From Verrucomicrobiaceae bacterium (lineage in GTDB: Bacteria > Verrucomicrobiota > Verrucomicrobiia > Verrucomicrobiales > Akkermansiaceae), in assembly GCA_027484055.1 (NCBI GenBank), contig JAIXQH010000027.1, positions 1 to 64,000 on the forward strand: 64,000 bases of DNA, given 5' to 3'. The notes beneath the pieces were generated by a model. It was not told where the DNA came from and did no database searches. It saw only the letters and a program-made list of their open reading frames with translations. The translations under genes were made by a program, and so were the position numbers. This document shows, in pieces, positions 44,534 to 55,143 of the stretch. Positions within the stretch are counted from its first letter, which is position 1; each line of letters starts with the position of its first letter.

Positions 44534-46954
44534 TTAAAGGATGAAATAACCGACCGCTTTCCACGTGCCGTTGGGATCCTTCATGAATGTCACGGTTTCC
44601 ACAGATTTTTCCTTCGCCGCGAACGACGTGTCGAATTGCATCACCACGTAGTCCCCATCGGGTGCGCCGGGCAGGGATTTGACGCTTTTAGCACTATGAA
44701 GCTTGCGCGACTTTAGTTCGCTCAGTGGCTTGCGGACAGATGTTAGCGCGGCACTCCAGTCGGCTTCTGTGATCGAGGATTGGAAAAACTGCGCCGCTTC
44801 CTTCCAGCTCTGCGCGTAGTTGCCCGCGTCAATCCCCGTGAGCCACGTTTCCGCCGCTGCCACCGCCGCTTTTTCCGAGGGGAGGGCTGGCTCTTTTTTC
44901 GCAGCCTCGGCCGGCAGGATGAGATATGCGGCGGCTTTCCACTGGCCGTCCTTTTCTAAGACAAACGACGCGGTTTCAACTGCGGCCTGCATCTCCGCAA
45001 ATGACGTGACGAACTTCACCACGCAACAGGGGCCGTCCGCAATTCCTGGCAATGCGGACATCTGCTGTGTCGAGATCACCTTCCGCGAAATCACTTTGCC
45101 CAGCGGCTGGCGAACTTCCTTCGACATCGCAACCCATCCCTCCTGCGCAACCGCGTGGTGAAAACCCTCCGCCGCATCTTTCCAGCTTTGTGCGTAGTTC
45201 CCTGCATCCATCCCGGCGAGCCATGTTTCCACATCTGTCATCGCCGCCCGTTCCGATATTGCCCCGGCGTCCGGCTCCGCCTGACCTTGATCGGGCGGTG
45301 TGATTAATGAGACTTTAGTGATTCCGAGCCCGGCCAGACTGTCGAGCATTTCCGTGATCTTGACATTAGGGGTCTGCTTTTCCGCCTTGATGACCACGGC
45401 GAGGTCTGGGTTCTGTTGTTTCAAGCTTCGCAGCTTTTTATTTAGATATTCCTCGGAAACCTGCTCGCCCATCAGGCTCGGTTCGCGGTCAGGTAGCATT
45501 ATGATCGATACGGGAGATTCGGTATGTGGTGGAGCCAATCCTGGTGACAATTGTTGCTCCTGAATTTGGTTAATCTGTGCTGGATTTGGTTTCGCAATGG
45601 CGCCGGGTGGCTTGTCGTCCCGCATCTCGTCGTGCGTGCTCCCGACCTTGTCCCGAGTCCATTCGATTGCGATTAGGACGACGACTCCTGGAAGAATGAG
45701 CCATCGAAAAGCAGTCAACCATGATTTCCACCGTGGTCTTCCCAGTCCGGCAGAACGCGCATAAACAACCATGCAAACAATCATTTCCAAGGCGATGCCA
45801 CAACTCGTGATCAGATTCCTGGAAGGAATGCTGGCATGTTGCCCTCTCAAAGCCATCACCGCAGTGGCACCCAACAACGTCATTCCCGCAATCAAGAAAT
45901 AACAGATAATGATTTTAGGCCATGCCAGAACGAAACGACCATCACGGACTTCTCCAAGGACTGCAAACGGATTCCTGTTGGGTGGAGTTTTCTCCGATGG
46001 AGAATCCATTGTTTTGAGCCTCGTCTTCATCACGCTGGCATGTTGGAATCTCAGCTCGGGATCCTTCTCCATCGCCCGCATCACGATCTCGTCAAGGCGT
46101 ACGTCGATCTGAACTTTTTTTGACGGGGCCTCGAGGCGATTGCCCGGCAACTCGCCGGTGAGCATTTGGTAGAAGACGACGCCGAGGGCGTAGATGTCGG
46201 CGCGGTGATCGACTTCGGAGGGATGGTCGATTTGCTCGGGGGCCATGTAGTGTGGGGTGCCGATGATTTTTCCGGCGAGCGTTTGGTTTTCGGGGACAGG
46301 AGTGTCCCCGCTCCTTATCGGGTCACTGACCGCCGCTACAACCTTCGCGATGCCGAAGTCGGCGACTTTCACGCGGCCGAGGCGGTCGAGCAGGATGTTC
46401 TCCGGTTTGATGTCACGGTGGACGATGCCTTGATCATGGGCGAATTGCAGCGCGTCGCAAATCTGCGGGACGATGGCGAGAGCTTCGTGCGGTGAAATCC
46501 GACCCGTCTTCATGAGTTGGGCGAGATTCACTCCGTCCACGAATTCCATCAGTATAAAGTAGAGTCCGCCAGCTTGGCCGAATTCATGGAGGGTGACGAT
46601 GCCGGGGTGGTTTAATTTTGCCAATGCCTTGGCCTCGCGAGTGAAGCGCATGGAAAACTCCGGCGACTGGCCGATGGCGGGCGGCAGGATTTTTAAGGCG
46701 ACAATGCGGTCGAGGTCTTTTTGCCGGACTTTGTAAACTGCGCCCATGCCGCCTTTTCCAATGAACTCGAGAATTTCAAACTGCGGGAAAATGGCGGCGA
46801 GATCTTCAATGGCAGGTGACTGAAAATTGCTTGCCGCGCTGTCCATGACGGTGTCCTGCGCAGCGCCTTGTTTGAGAAGTTCCGCTGGATCAAGTCCGCC
46901 GAGGGGAGTTTGGGGTGGATTTTCCATGGCGGTGGCGGGTGGGATTGTGTCCAT
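44534..46954 (-). CDS. Ser/Thr protein kinase with ExbD-like and two DUF4019-like domains
   Basis: The 806-residue protein has a complete kinase domain (residues about 60-320: GKGGMG loop, VALK, HRDIKPEN near 179, DFG at 199, APE near 240), three transmembrane helices (about 346-370, 383-400, 414-431), an extracytoplasmic segment resembling ExbD/TolR (about 480-553) and two tandem DUF4019-like repeats (about 574-680 and 700-806, each beginning ETWLxGxDAGNYAQSWK). The kinase faces the cytosol and the sensor parts the periplasm. A start nine codons later is possible. It leads the operon with the PH protein and ECF sigma factor. Confidence 0.85.
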   Translation of the reverse strand: MDTIPPATAMENPPQTPLGGLDPAELLKQGAAQDTVMDSAASNFQSPAIEDLAAIFPQFEILEFIGKGGMGAVYKVRQKDLDRIVALKILPPAIGQSPEFSMRFTREAKALAKLNHPGIVTLHEFGQAGGLYFILMEFVDGVNLAQLMKTGRISPHEALAIVPQICDALQFAHDQGIVHRDIKPENILLDRLGRVKVADFGIAKVVAAVSDPIRSGDTPVPENQTLAGKIIGTPHYMAPEQIDHPSEVDHRADIYALGVVFYQMLTGELPGNRLEAPSKKVQIDVRLDEIVMRAMEKDPELRFQHASVMKTRLKTMDSPSEKTPPNRNPFAVLGEVRDGRFVLAWPKIIICYFLIAGMTLLGATAVMALRGQHASIPSRNLITSCGIALEMIVCMVVYARSAGLGRPRWKSWLTAFRWLILPGVVVLIAIEWTRDKVGSTHDEMRDDKPPGAIAKPNPAQINQIQEQQLSPGLAPPHTESPVSIIMLPDREPSLMGEQVSEEYLNKKLRSLKQQNPDLAVVIKAEKQTPNVKITEMLDSLAGLGITKVSLITPPDQGQAEPDAGAISERAAMTDVETWLAGMDAGNYAQSWKDAAEGFHHAVAQEGWVAMSKEVRQPLGKVISRKVISTQQMSALPGIADGPCCVVKFVTSFAEMQAAVETASFVLEKDGQWKAAAYLILPAEAAKKEPALPSEKAAVAAAETWLTGIDAGNYAQSWKEAAQFFQSSITEADWSAALTSVRKPLSELKSRKLHSAKSVKSLPGAPDGDYVVMQFDTSFAAKEKSVETVTFMKDPNGTWKAVGYFIL

Positions 46955-47013
46955 ACCTCTCTTAGAAGCAAAGAGCAGGATTCGTTACCGAAAATCTTGA
47001 GGGTGGGCGAGCA

Positions 47014-47044
47014 GAGATAAATCTGGCGGTGTGGGGCGGGGGGG
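47014..47044 (+). repeat. Near-identical 30-bp direct repeat (copy 2)
   Basis: Second copy of the repeat at 43224-43254, one substitution. It lies 60 bp upstream of the kinase gene and ends just before the uvrA-like start. Confidence 0.7.
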
Positions 47045-47058
47045 ACTTTGTTGGTGGG

Positions 47059-49764
47059 GTGGACGTGATCCGGATTCGAGGGGCGAAGCAGCATCATTTG
47101 AAGAATATCGACGTGGATATTCCGAGGGGGAAGCTGGTGGTCATCACGGGGCCGAGTGGCTCGGGGAAATCGTCGTTGGCGTTTCACACGCTGTATGCCG
47201 AGGGGCAGCGGCGTTATGTGGAATCGTTGTCGATGTATGCGCGGCAATTTCTCGACCAGTTGGAAAAGCCGGATGTGGATTCGATCGAGGGGCTGAGTCC
47301 GGCGATCGCGATCGAGCAACGGGGTGGTGGGCTGAACCCGCGCTCGACGGTGGCGACGGCGACGGAGATTTACGATTACTTGCGGGTGCTATGGGCGGCG
47401 GCGGGTGTGCCGCACGATCCAGAAACGGGCGAGCGGCTGGAGCGGATGAGCGCGGCAGACATCGGCGCGGTGCTGGCGGGCATGGCGGAGGGGACGAAGG
47501 TGGTGTTGCTGGCACCGATCCCGCAGGAGGAGCTGGGTGAGCCGATGAGGTTGCTGGCGGATTTACAACGCCAAGGCTACATCCGGGTGCGGGTGGATGG
47601 GGAGGTTTTAGAAATCGAGGAGGCGGCGGGGAAATGGCCGGAGCAGCCGGGGGCGGTGGAGATCGTGGTGGATCGGTTCGTGATCCGAGCGGGAGTGGAG
47701 TCGCGGCTGGCGGACTCGGTGGAGACGGCGCTGCGGCTGTGCGGCGCGGAGACGCGGGCGGCGGTTCAGGAGCCAGGGGCCGATGTCTGGCGGGATTTGT
47801 CATTTCAGACGGCTTACCGGAATCCGCGGACGGGCTTCGTGGTCGGGGAAATTTCACCAAAGCATTTTTCCTTCAACTCGCATCTCGGGGCCTGTGAGGC
47901 CTGCGAGGGGCTGGGGACGGAGTTGTTTTGTGATCCGACGCTGCTGGGCGAGGGGGAGGATGCGGAGTTGACGTTGATCAGATACCGCGAGGCGAAATCG
48001 GAGATCACGCGGCGGAAGTTGGCGAAGTTGATGGCACACAGGCCGTGCCGGGCGTGTGGGGGGAAGCGTCTGAAGCCGGAGTGGCTGGCGGTGAAGATTC
48101 AGGGGGGGAGTGATCAGTGCCGTGTGATCAGTGATCAGTGTTCAGAGAAGGGAGCGGTGCTGGAATCTCCATCTTCTCTGAACACTGCTCACTGCTCACA
48201 GATCACTTCGCCGTGGCTTGGCATTCAGGATTTTTGCGAACTGAGTGTGGGCGATGCGCTGCGATGGTTGGAGGGATTTCAACCGGATGCGGCGAAGGCG
48301 GAGGTTTGCAAACGGCTGGCGGGCGATGTGCGGCGGCGCTTGGAGTTTTTAGTGGAGGTGGGATTGGATTATTTAACTCTGCAACGCACGAGCGGTACGC
48401 TTTCCGGCGGGGAGGCGCAGCGGATTCGGCTGGCGACGCAGCTAGGGGCGGGCTTGTCCGGGGTGATTTACGTGCTGGATGAGCCGAGCATCGGGCTGCA
48501 CGCGGCAGACACGGGGCGGCTGATCGGGGCTTTGCTGCGCTTGAGGGATTTGGGAAATACGGTGGTGGTGGTCGAGCACGATGAGGAGATGATTCGTGCA
48601 GCGGATTGGTTGATCGATCTAGGGCCGGGTGCCGGTGCGGCGGGTGGCGAGGTGCTGGCGGCGGGCGCTCCGCTAGAGATTTCCTCGCCGACGGGTGAGT
48701 GGTTGCGGGGGGGGAGCCAGAGGCAAGAATCCAGAATCAAGAGGGTGGATAGCGGGGAGCTGGTGATCCGGGGGGCACGGGAGCATAATTTACAGAATCT
48801 GGACGTGGCGATCCCATTGGGGCGCTTCGTCTGCCTGACGGGACCGAGCGGGAGTGGGAAATCGACCCTGGCGGACGCGATTTTACGCCGGGCGCTGATG
48901 CGGCATTTCAATGGCTCAGGGGAGGTGCCGGGAGCGCACGACGGAATCGATGGGCTGGAGCGAATCGAAAAATGCGTGGTGGCGGACCAGTCACCGATCG
49001 GTCGCAGCCCGCGCTCGAATCCGGCGACGTTTACCGGGGTGTTCGATCTGGTGCGTGACCTTTTCACCAAGCTGAATCTCTCGAAACAGCGTGGTTATGG
49101 GCCCGGGAGGTTCAGTTTCAATGCGGCGGGTGGGCGTTGCGAGCGCTGTCAGGGGAATGGGCGTTTGAAAATCGAGATGCATTTCCTGCCGGATGCATGG
49201 GTGATTTGCCAAGCATGCGGTGGCAGGCGCTTCAATCGCGAGACGCTGGAGGTTATGTATAAGGGGAAGTCGATCGCGGATGTGCTGGCACTTTCGGTGA
49301 GCGAGGCACGGGTGTTTTTCCGGCCGATTCCGAAGATTCACCGGATTTTAGAGACCTTGGAGGATTTGGGCTTGGGGTATTTGCAGCTCGGTCAGGCGGC
49401 GAATACCTTGTCAGGGGGCGAGGCGCAGCGCTTGAAGCTGGCAGTGGAGTTGGCGAAACCGCAGGCGGGGCACACGTTCTATTTGTTCGACGAGCCGACA
49501 ACGGGCCTGCATTTCGGGGATGTGGAGAAGCTTTTGCAGGCATTTTTCCGTCTGAGAGAGGCGGGGCATAGCGTGCTGGTGGTGGAGCATCACTTGGAGG
49601 TCATCGCCGCAGCGGACTGGGTGATCGAACTGGGACCGGGAGGCGGAATCCACGGGGGAATGCTGGTGGAACAGGGGACGCCGCAGGAAATTCGGCAAAA
49701 TGCGAGATCTGCCACCGGCAAAGCATTGGCGGCATGTCATCGGCGTGGGGCTGCTTTTGAGTAA
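47059..49764 (+). CDS. uvrA: UvrA-family excinuclease ATPase
   Basis: The 902-residue protein has two ABC ATPase halves: Walker [13 protein letters not shown] near residue 35 and GPSGSGKSTLAD near 595, signatures LSGGEAQRIRLA and LSGGEAQRLKLA, and Walker B VLDEPSIGLH and FDEPTTGLH. UvrA dimers find DNA damage and load UvrB. The first zinc-finger position reads PHDPETGERLERMS, so its usual Cys pair is missing, while the later CERCQGNG..CQACGG finger is intact. It may be a second UvrA copy. GTG 47059 is the likely start. An extra about 33-residue segment near residue 350 derives from a palindromic repeat. Confidence 0.85.
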   Translation: MDVIRIRGAKQHHLKNIDVDIPRGKLVVITGPSGSGKSSLAFHTLYAEGQRRYVESLSMYARQFLDQLEKPDVDSIEGLSPAIAIEQRGGGLNPRSTVATATEIYDYLRVLWAAAGVPHDPETGERLERMSAADIGAVLAGMAEGTKVVLLAPIPQEELGEPMRLLADLQRQGYIRVRVDGEVLEIEEAAGKWPEQPGAVEIVVDRFVIRAGVESRLADSVETALRLCGAETRAAVQEPGADVWRDLSFQTAYRNPRTGFVVGEISPKHFSFNSHLGACEACEGLGTELFCDPTLLGEGEDAELTLIRYREAKSEITRRKLAKLMAHRPCRACGGKRLKPEWLAVKIQGGSDQCRVISDQCSEKGAVLESPSSLNTAHCSQITSPWLGIQDFCELSVGDALRWLEGFQPDAAKAEVCKRLAGDVRRRLEFLVEVGLDYLTLQRTSGTLSGGEAQRIRLATQLGAGLSGVIYVLDEPSIGLHAADTGRLIGALLRLRDLGNTVVVVEHDEEMIRAADWLIDLGPGAGAAGGEVLAAGAPLEISSPTGEWLRGGSQRQESRIKRVDSGELVIRGAREHNLQNLDVAIPLGRFVCLTGPSGSGKSTLADAILRRALMRHFNGSGEVPGAHDGIDGLERIEKCVVADQSPIGRSPRSNPATFTGVFDLVRDLFTKLNLSKQRGYGPGRFSFNAAGGRCERCQGNGRLKIEMHFLPDAWVICQACGGRRFNRETLEVMYKGKSIADVLALSVSEARVFFRPIPKIHRILETLEDLGLGYLQLGQAANTLSGGEAQRLKLAVELAKPQAGHTFYLFDEPTTGLHFGDVEKLLQAFFRLREAGHSVLVVEHHLEVIAAADWVIELGPGGGIHGGMLVEQGTPQEIRQNARSATGKALAACHRRGAAFE
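48109..48207. repeat. Palindromic repeat inserted in frame in uvrA
   Basis: CAGTGTTCAGAGAAG (48136-48150) and CTTCTCTGAACACTG (48173-48187) are exact reverse complements, with outer arms (TGTGATCAGTGAT and the CTCACTGCTCACA side) also matching imperfectly. The element is a multiple of three in effect, as the reading frame continues through it, adding SDQCRVISDQCSEKG and about 18 more residues. Confidence 0.85.
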
Positions 49765-49849
49765 AATTGTTAAGGCTTGGTAAAGTGTCTTTGCATCTGA
49801 GGGCACTCGGGCAATGTGATTCCGATCCGATCATTTAACCCAATTGCTT

Positions 49850-51202
49850 ATGCAAATCTTACCTTACGCCGTCGTTGTTTTTATGAGTTTAAGCCATCAG
49901 TTGGCTCAGGCTCAAGATGGAGTGCTCGACCTGAGTGCGCTGCAAAACTACGCCAACCAGACAAAACCTACTTACATCACCCGCGATAACACGCCGCCGA
50001 ATAATCGCATCACGAATGCGGGCGCGACACTCGGGCGGGTGCTATTCCATGACCGACGACTTTCGCGGACAGATTCGGTGAGTTGCTCATCGTGCCATCG
50101 CCAAGAGCGCGCTTTCAGCGATACCGCGACCGCAAGTGTGGGAGTCAATGGCACCACAGGCCGCCACTCGATGCGATTGATCAACTCCCGCTTCAGCGCG
50201 GAGGCGAAATTCTTCTGGGACGAACGAGCCACAAGTTTGGAAAATCAAACGTCGCAGCCGATTCAAGATCACAAAGAAATGGGTTTCAGCGGAACCAGCG
50301 GCGACCCAGCATTCGCCGATTTGGTGACCAAGCTCAATGCCATCCCCGAGTATCGGGTGATGTTCACGATGACTTTCGGCTCTACGGCCATCACGGAAAC
50401 GCGAATCCAGCAGGCGCTGTCGCAATTTATCCGCAGTATCCAATCCTTCGATTCTAAGTACGACGCTGGCCGTGCAGTGGCGGACGATGGCCAACCGTTT
50501 ACCAATTTCACCGCGCAAGAAAATGCTGGGAAATTGTTATTCCTCAACCCGCCACCCCAAGGCGGTGCGGGTTGTGCCGCGTGTCACGCGCCGCCGGAAT
50601 TCGCCATTGACCCAAACAGTCGCAACAACGGAGCAACCGGAAACATCGCTGGCGGAACAGATTTAACCAATACCCGTTCTCCCAGCCTCCGCGATTTGGT
50701 CGGCCCAGGTGGGCAGTCGAACGGGGCCTTCATGCACGACGGCAGCCTCGCGACACTCGCCCAAGTCATCAATCACTACAACCAGATCCCAGCCAATAAT
50801 ACCAACCTAGACAATCGCTTAAGGGGGCCAGGAGGCTTGCAAAATCTCAATTTATCGCAAACCCAAAAAGACAACCTCGCCGCCTTCTTGCGTACCCTCA
50901 GTGGGGTAAACGTTTATACCGATGAGAAATGGGCGAATCCCTTCAACGCGACCCATCAACTCCAAGTGATCATTTTGCCCGCAGATGCCGTGACCGTGGT
51001 GAAAAATACGAATAACACAGCGACGATCCTTTGCCAGGCCGCGCCAAACCTCTCGTATCAACTGCAAAGCTCCAGCGACCTCATCACTTGGGACGACATT
51101 CTCACTCTCGCTGCCGACGCCACCGGGAAAATCGAACGAACCATCGCCACCAGCGAGGGTCAGCAATTTTACCGCTTCATTTACACCCTGCCGGAATCCT
51201 AA
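49850..51202 (+). CDS. Secreted di-haem cytochrome c peroxidase/MauG-like protein
   Basis: The 450-residue protein has a signal peptide (MQILPYAVVVFMSLSHQLAQAQ), a first haem motif CSSCHR near residue 80 with GRVLFHDRRLS before it, and a second motif CAACHAPPEF near 243, followed by NGAFMHDGSLATL. This is the bacterial cytochrome c peroxidase/MauG layout. It would reduce peroxide or modify proteins in the periplasm. The C-terminal region after about residue 365 (LSYQLQSSSDLITWDDIL ... GQQFYRFIYTLPES) is a beta module frequent at the ends of verrucomicrobial secreted proteins. Confidence 0.88.
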   Translation: MQILPYAVVVFMSLSHQLAQAQDGVLDLSALQNYANQTKPTYITRDNTPPNNRITNAGATLGRVLFHDRRLSRTDSVSCSSCHRQERAFSDTATASVGVNGTTGRHSMRLINSRFSAEAKFFWDERATSLENQTSQPIQDHKEMGFSGTSGDPAFADLVTKLNAIPEYRVMFTMTFGSTAITETRIQQALSQFIRSIQSFDSKYDAGRAVADDGQPFTNFTAQENAGKLLFLNPPPQGGAGCAACHAPPEFAIDPNSRNNGATGNIAGGTDLTNTRSPSLRDLVGPGGQSNGAFMHDGSLATLAQVINHYNQIPANNTNLDNRLRGPGGLQNLNLSQTQKDNLAAFLRTLSGVNVYTDEKWANPFNATHQLQVIILPADAVTVVKNTNNTATILCQAAPNLSYQLQSSSDLITWDDILTLAADATGKIERTIATSEGQQFYRFIYTLPES

Positions 51203-51317
51203 AGCGGAACCCACTGATGCAGGAAATCGACAATTTTTTAAATTTTCGGTGGACAAGTTTTGAGCGCGTCGATAGCACACACGCCTCTTGACGAGGCATA
51301 CGCCTCTCAAAAACTTA

Positions 51318-51392
51318 GGCAGTGTAGCTCAGTGGTAGAGTAGGGGACTCATAAGCCCTTGGTCGGCAGTTCGAAACTGCCCACTGCCACCA
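51318..51392 (+). tRNA. tRNA with CAT anticodon (elongator Met or Ile2)
   Basis: Acceptor GGCAGTG (51318-51324) pairs with CACTGCC (51382-51388), then discriminator A and an encoded CCA. D-arm GCTC..GAGT, anticodon loop CTCATAA, T-arm GGCAG TTCGAAA CTGCC. The G1-C72 pair excludes initiator tRNA. The anticodon stem GGGGA/GCCCT has an A-G mismatch next to the loop and a G-T at its base. Met elongator and lysidine-modified Ile cannot be separated by eye. Confidence 0.9.
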
Positions 51393-51451
51393 AGTTTTTG
51401 AATCAAACGCCGCTTCTGACGAAAATTTAGAAGAAAATTTCAAAATAGGGC

Positions 51452-51479
51452 TTGTCAGGTTGGGTTCGGCTCCTAGAGT
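51452..51479 (+). promoter_or_regulatory. Candidate promoter of the str-S10 operon
   Basis: TTGTCA (51452-51457) and TAGAGT (51474-51479) are separated by 16 bp, a fair sigma-70-like pair about 165 bp upstream of rpsL and just downstream of the tRNA gene. Matches are 5/6 and 4/6. Confidence 0.4.
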
Positions 51480-51498
51480 CGCCCCCCCCACAGCGAGG

Positions 51499-51526
51499 GC
51501 CGCTGACGAATCTCATTCGAAGCGGC
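51499..51526 (+). promoter_or_regulatory. Leader hairpin upstream of rpsL
   Basis: GCCGCT (51499-51504) pairs with AGCGGC (51521-51526) and inner GAAT (51508-51511) with ATTC (51515-51518). It lies between the candidate promoter and rpsL and could be a regulatory target in the operon leader. No match to a named ribosomal-protein motif is claimed. Confidence 0.35.
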
Positions 51527-51641
51527 TCAAATTACAGGGAAAATTTATCGGGTGCAGCTCCGGAAAAAAGCTACTACAAGGTCGCCTTGTCGTCGCTCCG
51601 GTTTGCCCTCATGGGAAAATCAGAATCACCGCAAGGAAATC

Positions 51642-52055
51642 ATGCCGACCATCAATCAACTCGTTCGCAAGGGACGCCTCACTCCGGCCGAAAAGTCGAA
51701 GTCACCCGCTCTTGTCAACTGCCCTCAGCGCCGCGGAGTCTGCCTCCAGGTGATGACCCGCACGCCCAAGAAGCCCAACTCGGCTCTCCGTAAAGTGGCC
51801 AAGGTTCGCCTTACCAACGGATTTGAAGTCATCGCCTACATCGGCGGTGAAGGACACAACCTCCAAGAACACTCCATCGTCCTCGTTCGCGGTGGACGGG
51901 TGAAAGACCTTCCTGGTGTGCGTTACCACATCGTCCGTGGTTCGCTCGATACCCTCGGTGTCGATAAGCGCCGTCAATCCCGCTCCAAATACGGTGCTAA
52001 GCGTCCGAAACCCGGTGCCGTCGCCGCTCCTGCCAAAAAAGGCGGGAAGAAGTAA
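51642..52055 (+). CDS. rpsL: Ribosomal protein S12
   Basis: The 137-residue protein begins [12 protein letters not shown] and has the decoding-centre segment [18 protein letters not shown] and [24 protein letters not shown]12 lies at the 30S A-site and controls decoding accuracy. It is the first gene of the operon and has one of the better ribosome binding sites here (AAGGAAA, 6 bp before ATG). The tail after KYGAKRPK is extended with Ala/Lys residues. The usual upstream rpoB-rpoC genes are absent; a tRNA precedes it. Confidence 0.97.
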   Translation: MPTINQLVRKGRLTPAEKSKSPALVNCPQRRGVCLQVMTRTPKKPNSALRKVAKVRLTNGFEVIAYIGGEGHNLQEHSIVLVRGGRVKDLPGVRYHIVRGSLDTLGVDKRRQSRSKYGAKRPKPGAVAAPAKKGGKK

Positions 52056-52091
52056 TTCATCCGTTTTAACCAAACACTAACTTCCACCGCC

Positions 52092-52565
52092 ATGCCACGC
52101 CGCAAGCGCATTTTCACCAAGCCAGACCGTCGCGATCCCCGCTATGACAGTCCTCTCGTCGGTCACCTCATCACCAAGGTGATGGAAGACGGCAAGCGTT
52201 CACTCGCCCAACGCATCGTTTACGCTGCCATTGATCGTGCCAACGAAGGAGTCGATACCATCGACCCGCTCGAAGTCATCACCCGTGCCGTTGAGAACAC
52301 CAAACCACGCGTGGAAGTGAAATCCCGCCGCGTCGGTGGTGCGACTTATCAAGTGCCCCTCGAAGTGGCCGCAGATCGCTCCGAATCCCTCTCCATGCGT
52401 TGGCTCGTCAACTACGCTCGTAATCGCAAAGGCACTCCGATGCACGTTGCGCTTGCGAACGAGATCAAAGACGCCGCGAACAACCAAGGCAGCGCCGTCC
52501 GCAAACGCGACGACGTCCACAAGATGGCTCAGGCAAACCGCGCCTTCGCTCACTTCCGTTTCTAA
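52092..52565 (+). CDS. rpsG: Ribosomal protein S7
   Basis: The 157-residue protein (MPRRKRIFTKPDRRDPRYDSPLVG) has the canonical RVGGATYQVPLEV and NRAFAHFRF ending. S7 nucleates assembly of the 30S head by binding 16S rRNA and contacts the exit-site tRNA; in E. coli it also represses its own operon. It starts 36 bp after rpsL with no clear Shine-Dalgarno sequence (CCACCGCC precedes the ATG). Confidence 0.97.
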   Translation: MPRRKRIFTKPDRRDPRYDSPLVGHLITKVMEDGKRSLAQRIVYAAIDRANEGVDTIDPLEVITRAVENTKPRVEVKSRRVGGATYQVPLEVAADRSESLSMRWLVNYARNRKGTPMHVALANEIKDAANNQGSAVRKRDDVHKMAQANRAFAHFRF

Positions 52566-52595
52566 GACGTCCCAGCGCTCTAGCATTTCCTTCCT

Positions 52596-54737
<2,142 letters not shown>

Positions 54738-54784
54738 TTCGCCCCTTCTCCTAACTCACGCAAACCGCCAACTACCTCTCCACC

Positions 54785-55093
54785 ATGGAAAACCAGAAAA
54801 TCCGTATCCGCCTGCGTGCCTTTGATCACCGTGCGATTGATCGCTCAGCTCAAGAAATCGTGGAAACCGCGAAAAGAACCGGAGCCCGCGTCGCCGGACC
54901 GATTCCTCTCCCGACCCGTATCGAAAAATTCACCGTCAACCGCTCGGTTCACGTGAACAAAAAGTCGATGGAACAATTCGAAGTCCGCACTCACAAGCGC
55001 CTACTCGATATCGTCGATCCCACCGCCCGCACCGTGGACGAGCTCAAAAAGCTCAATCTCCCAGCCGGTGTCGATATCACCATCCGCATCTAA
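54785..55093 (+). CDS. rpsJ: Ribosomal protein S10
   Basis: The 102-residue protein ([45 protein letters not shown] region) shows the S10 signature RLRAFDH and [14 protein letters not shown]. It is part of the 30S head and, as NusE, also takes part in antitermination. The leader before its ATG is pyrimidine-rich with no Shine-Dalgarno. It opens the S10 part of the fused operon. Confidence 0.97.
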   Translation: MENQKIRIRLRAFDHRAIDRSAQEIVETAKRTGARVAGPIPLPTRIEKFTVNRSVHVNKKSMEQFEVRTHKRLLDIVDPTARTVDELKKLNLPAGVDITIRI

Positions 55094-55143
55094 GTTCAGG
55101 GCTATTTCACTGATAACTTCCAACTCTTAACTCTTCTCTTCTT

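Noticed and set aside
47144-47860. 238-codon minus-strand frame in uvrA, very rich in Pro and Ser
   Set aside because: Low-complexity shadow of a GC-rich coding strand.
51318-51392. Initiator tRNA-fMet
   Set aside because: It has a normal G1-C72 pair and lacks the three G-C pairs at the anticodon stem end expected of an initiator.
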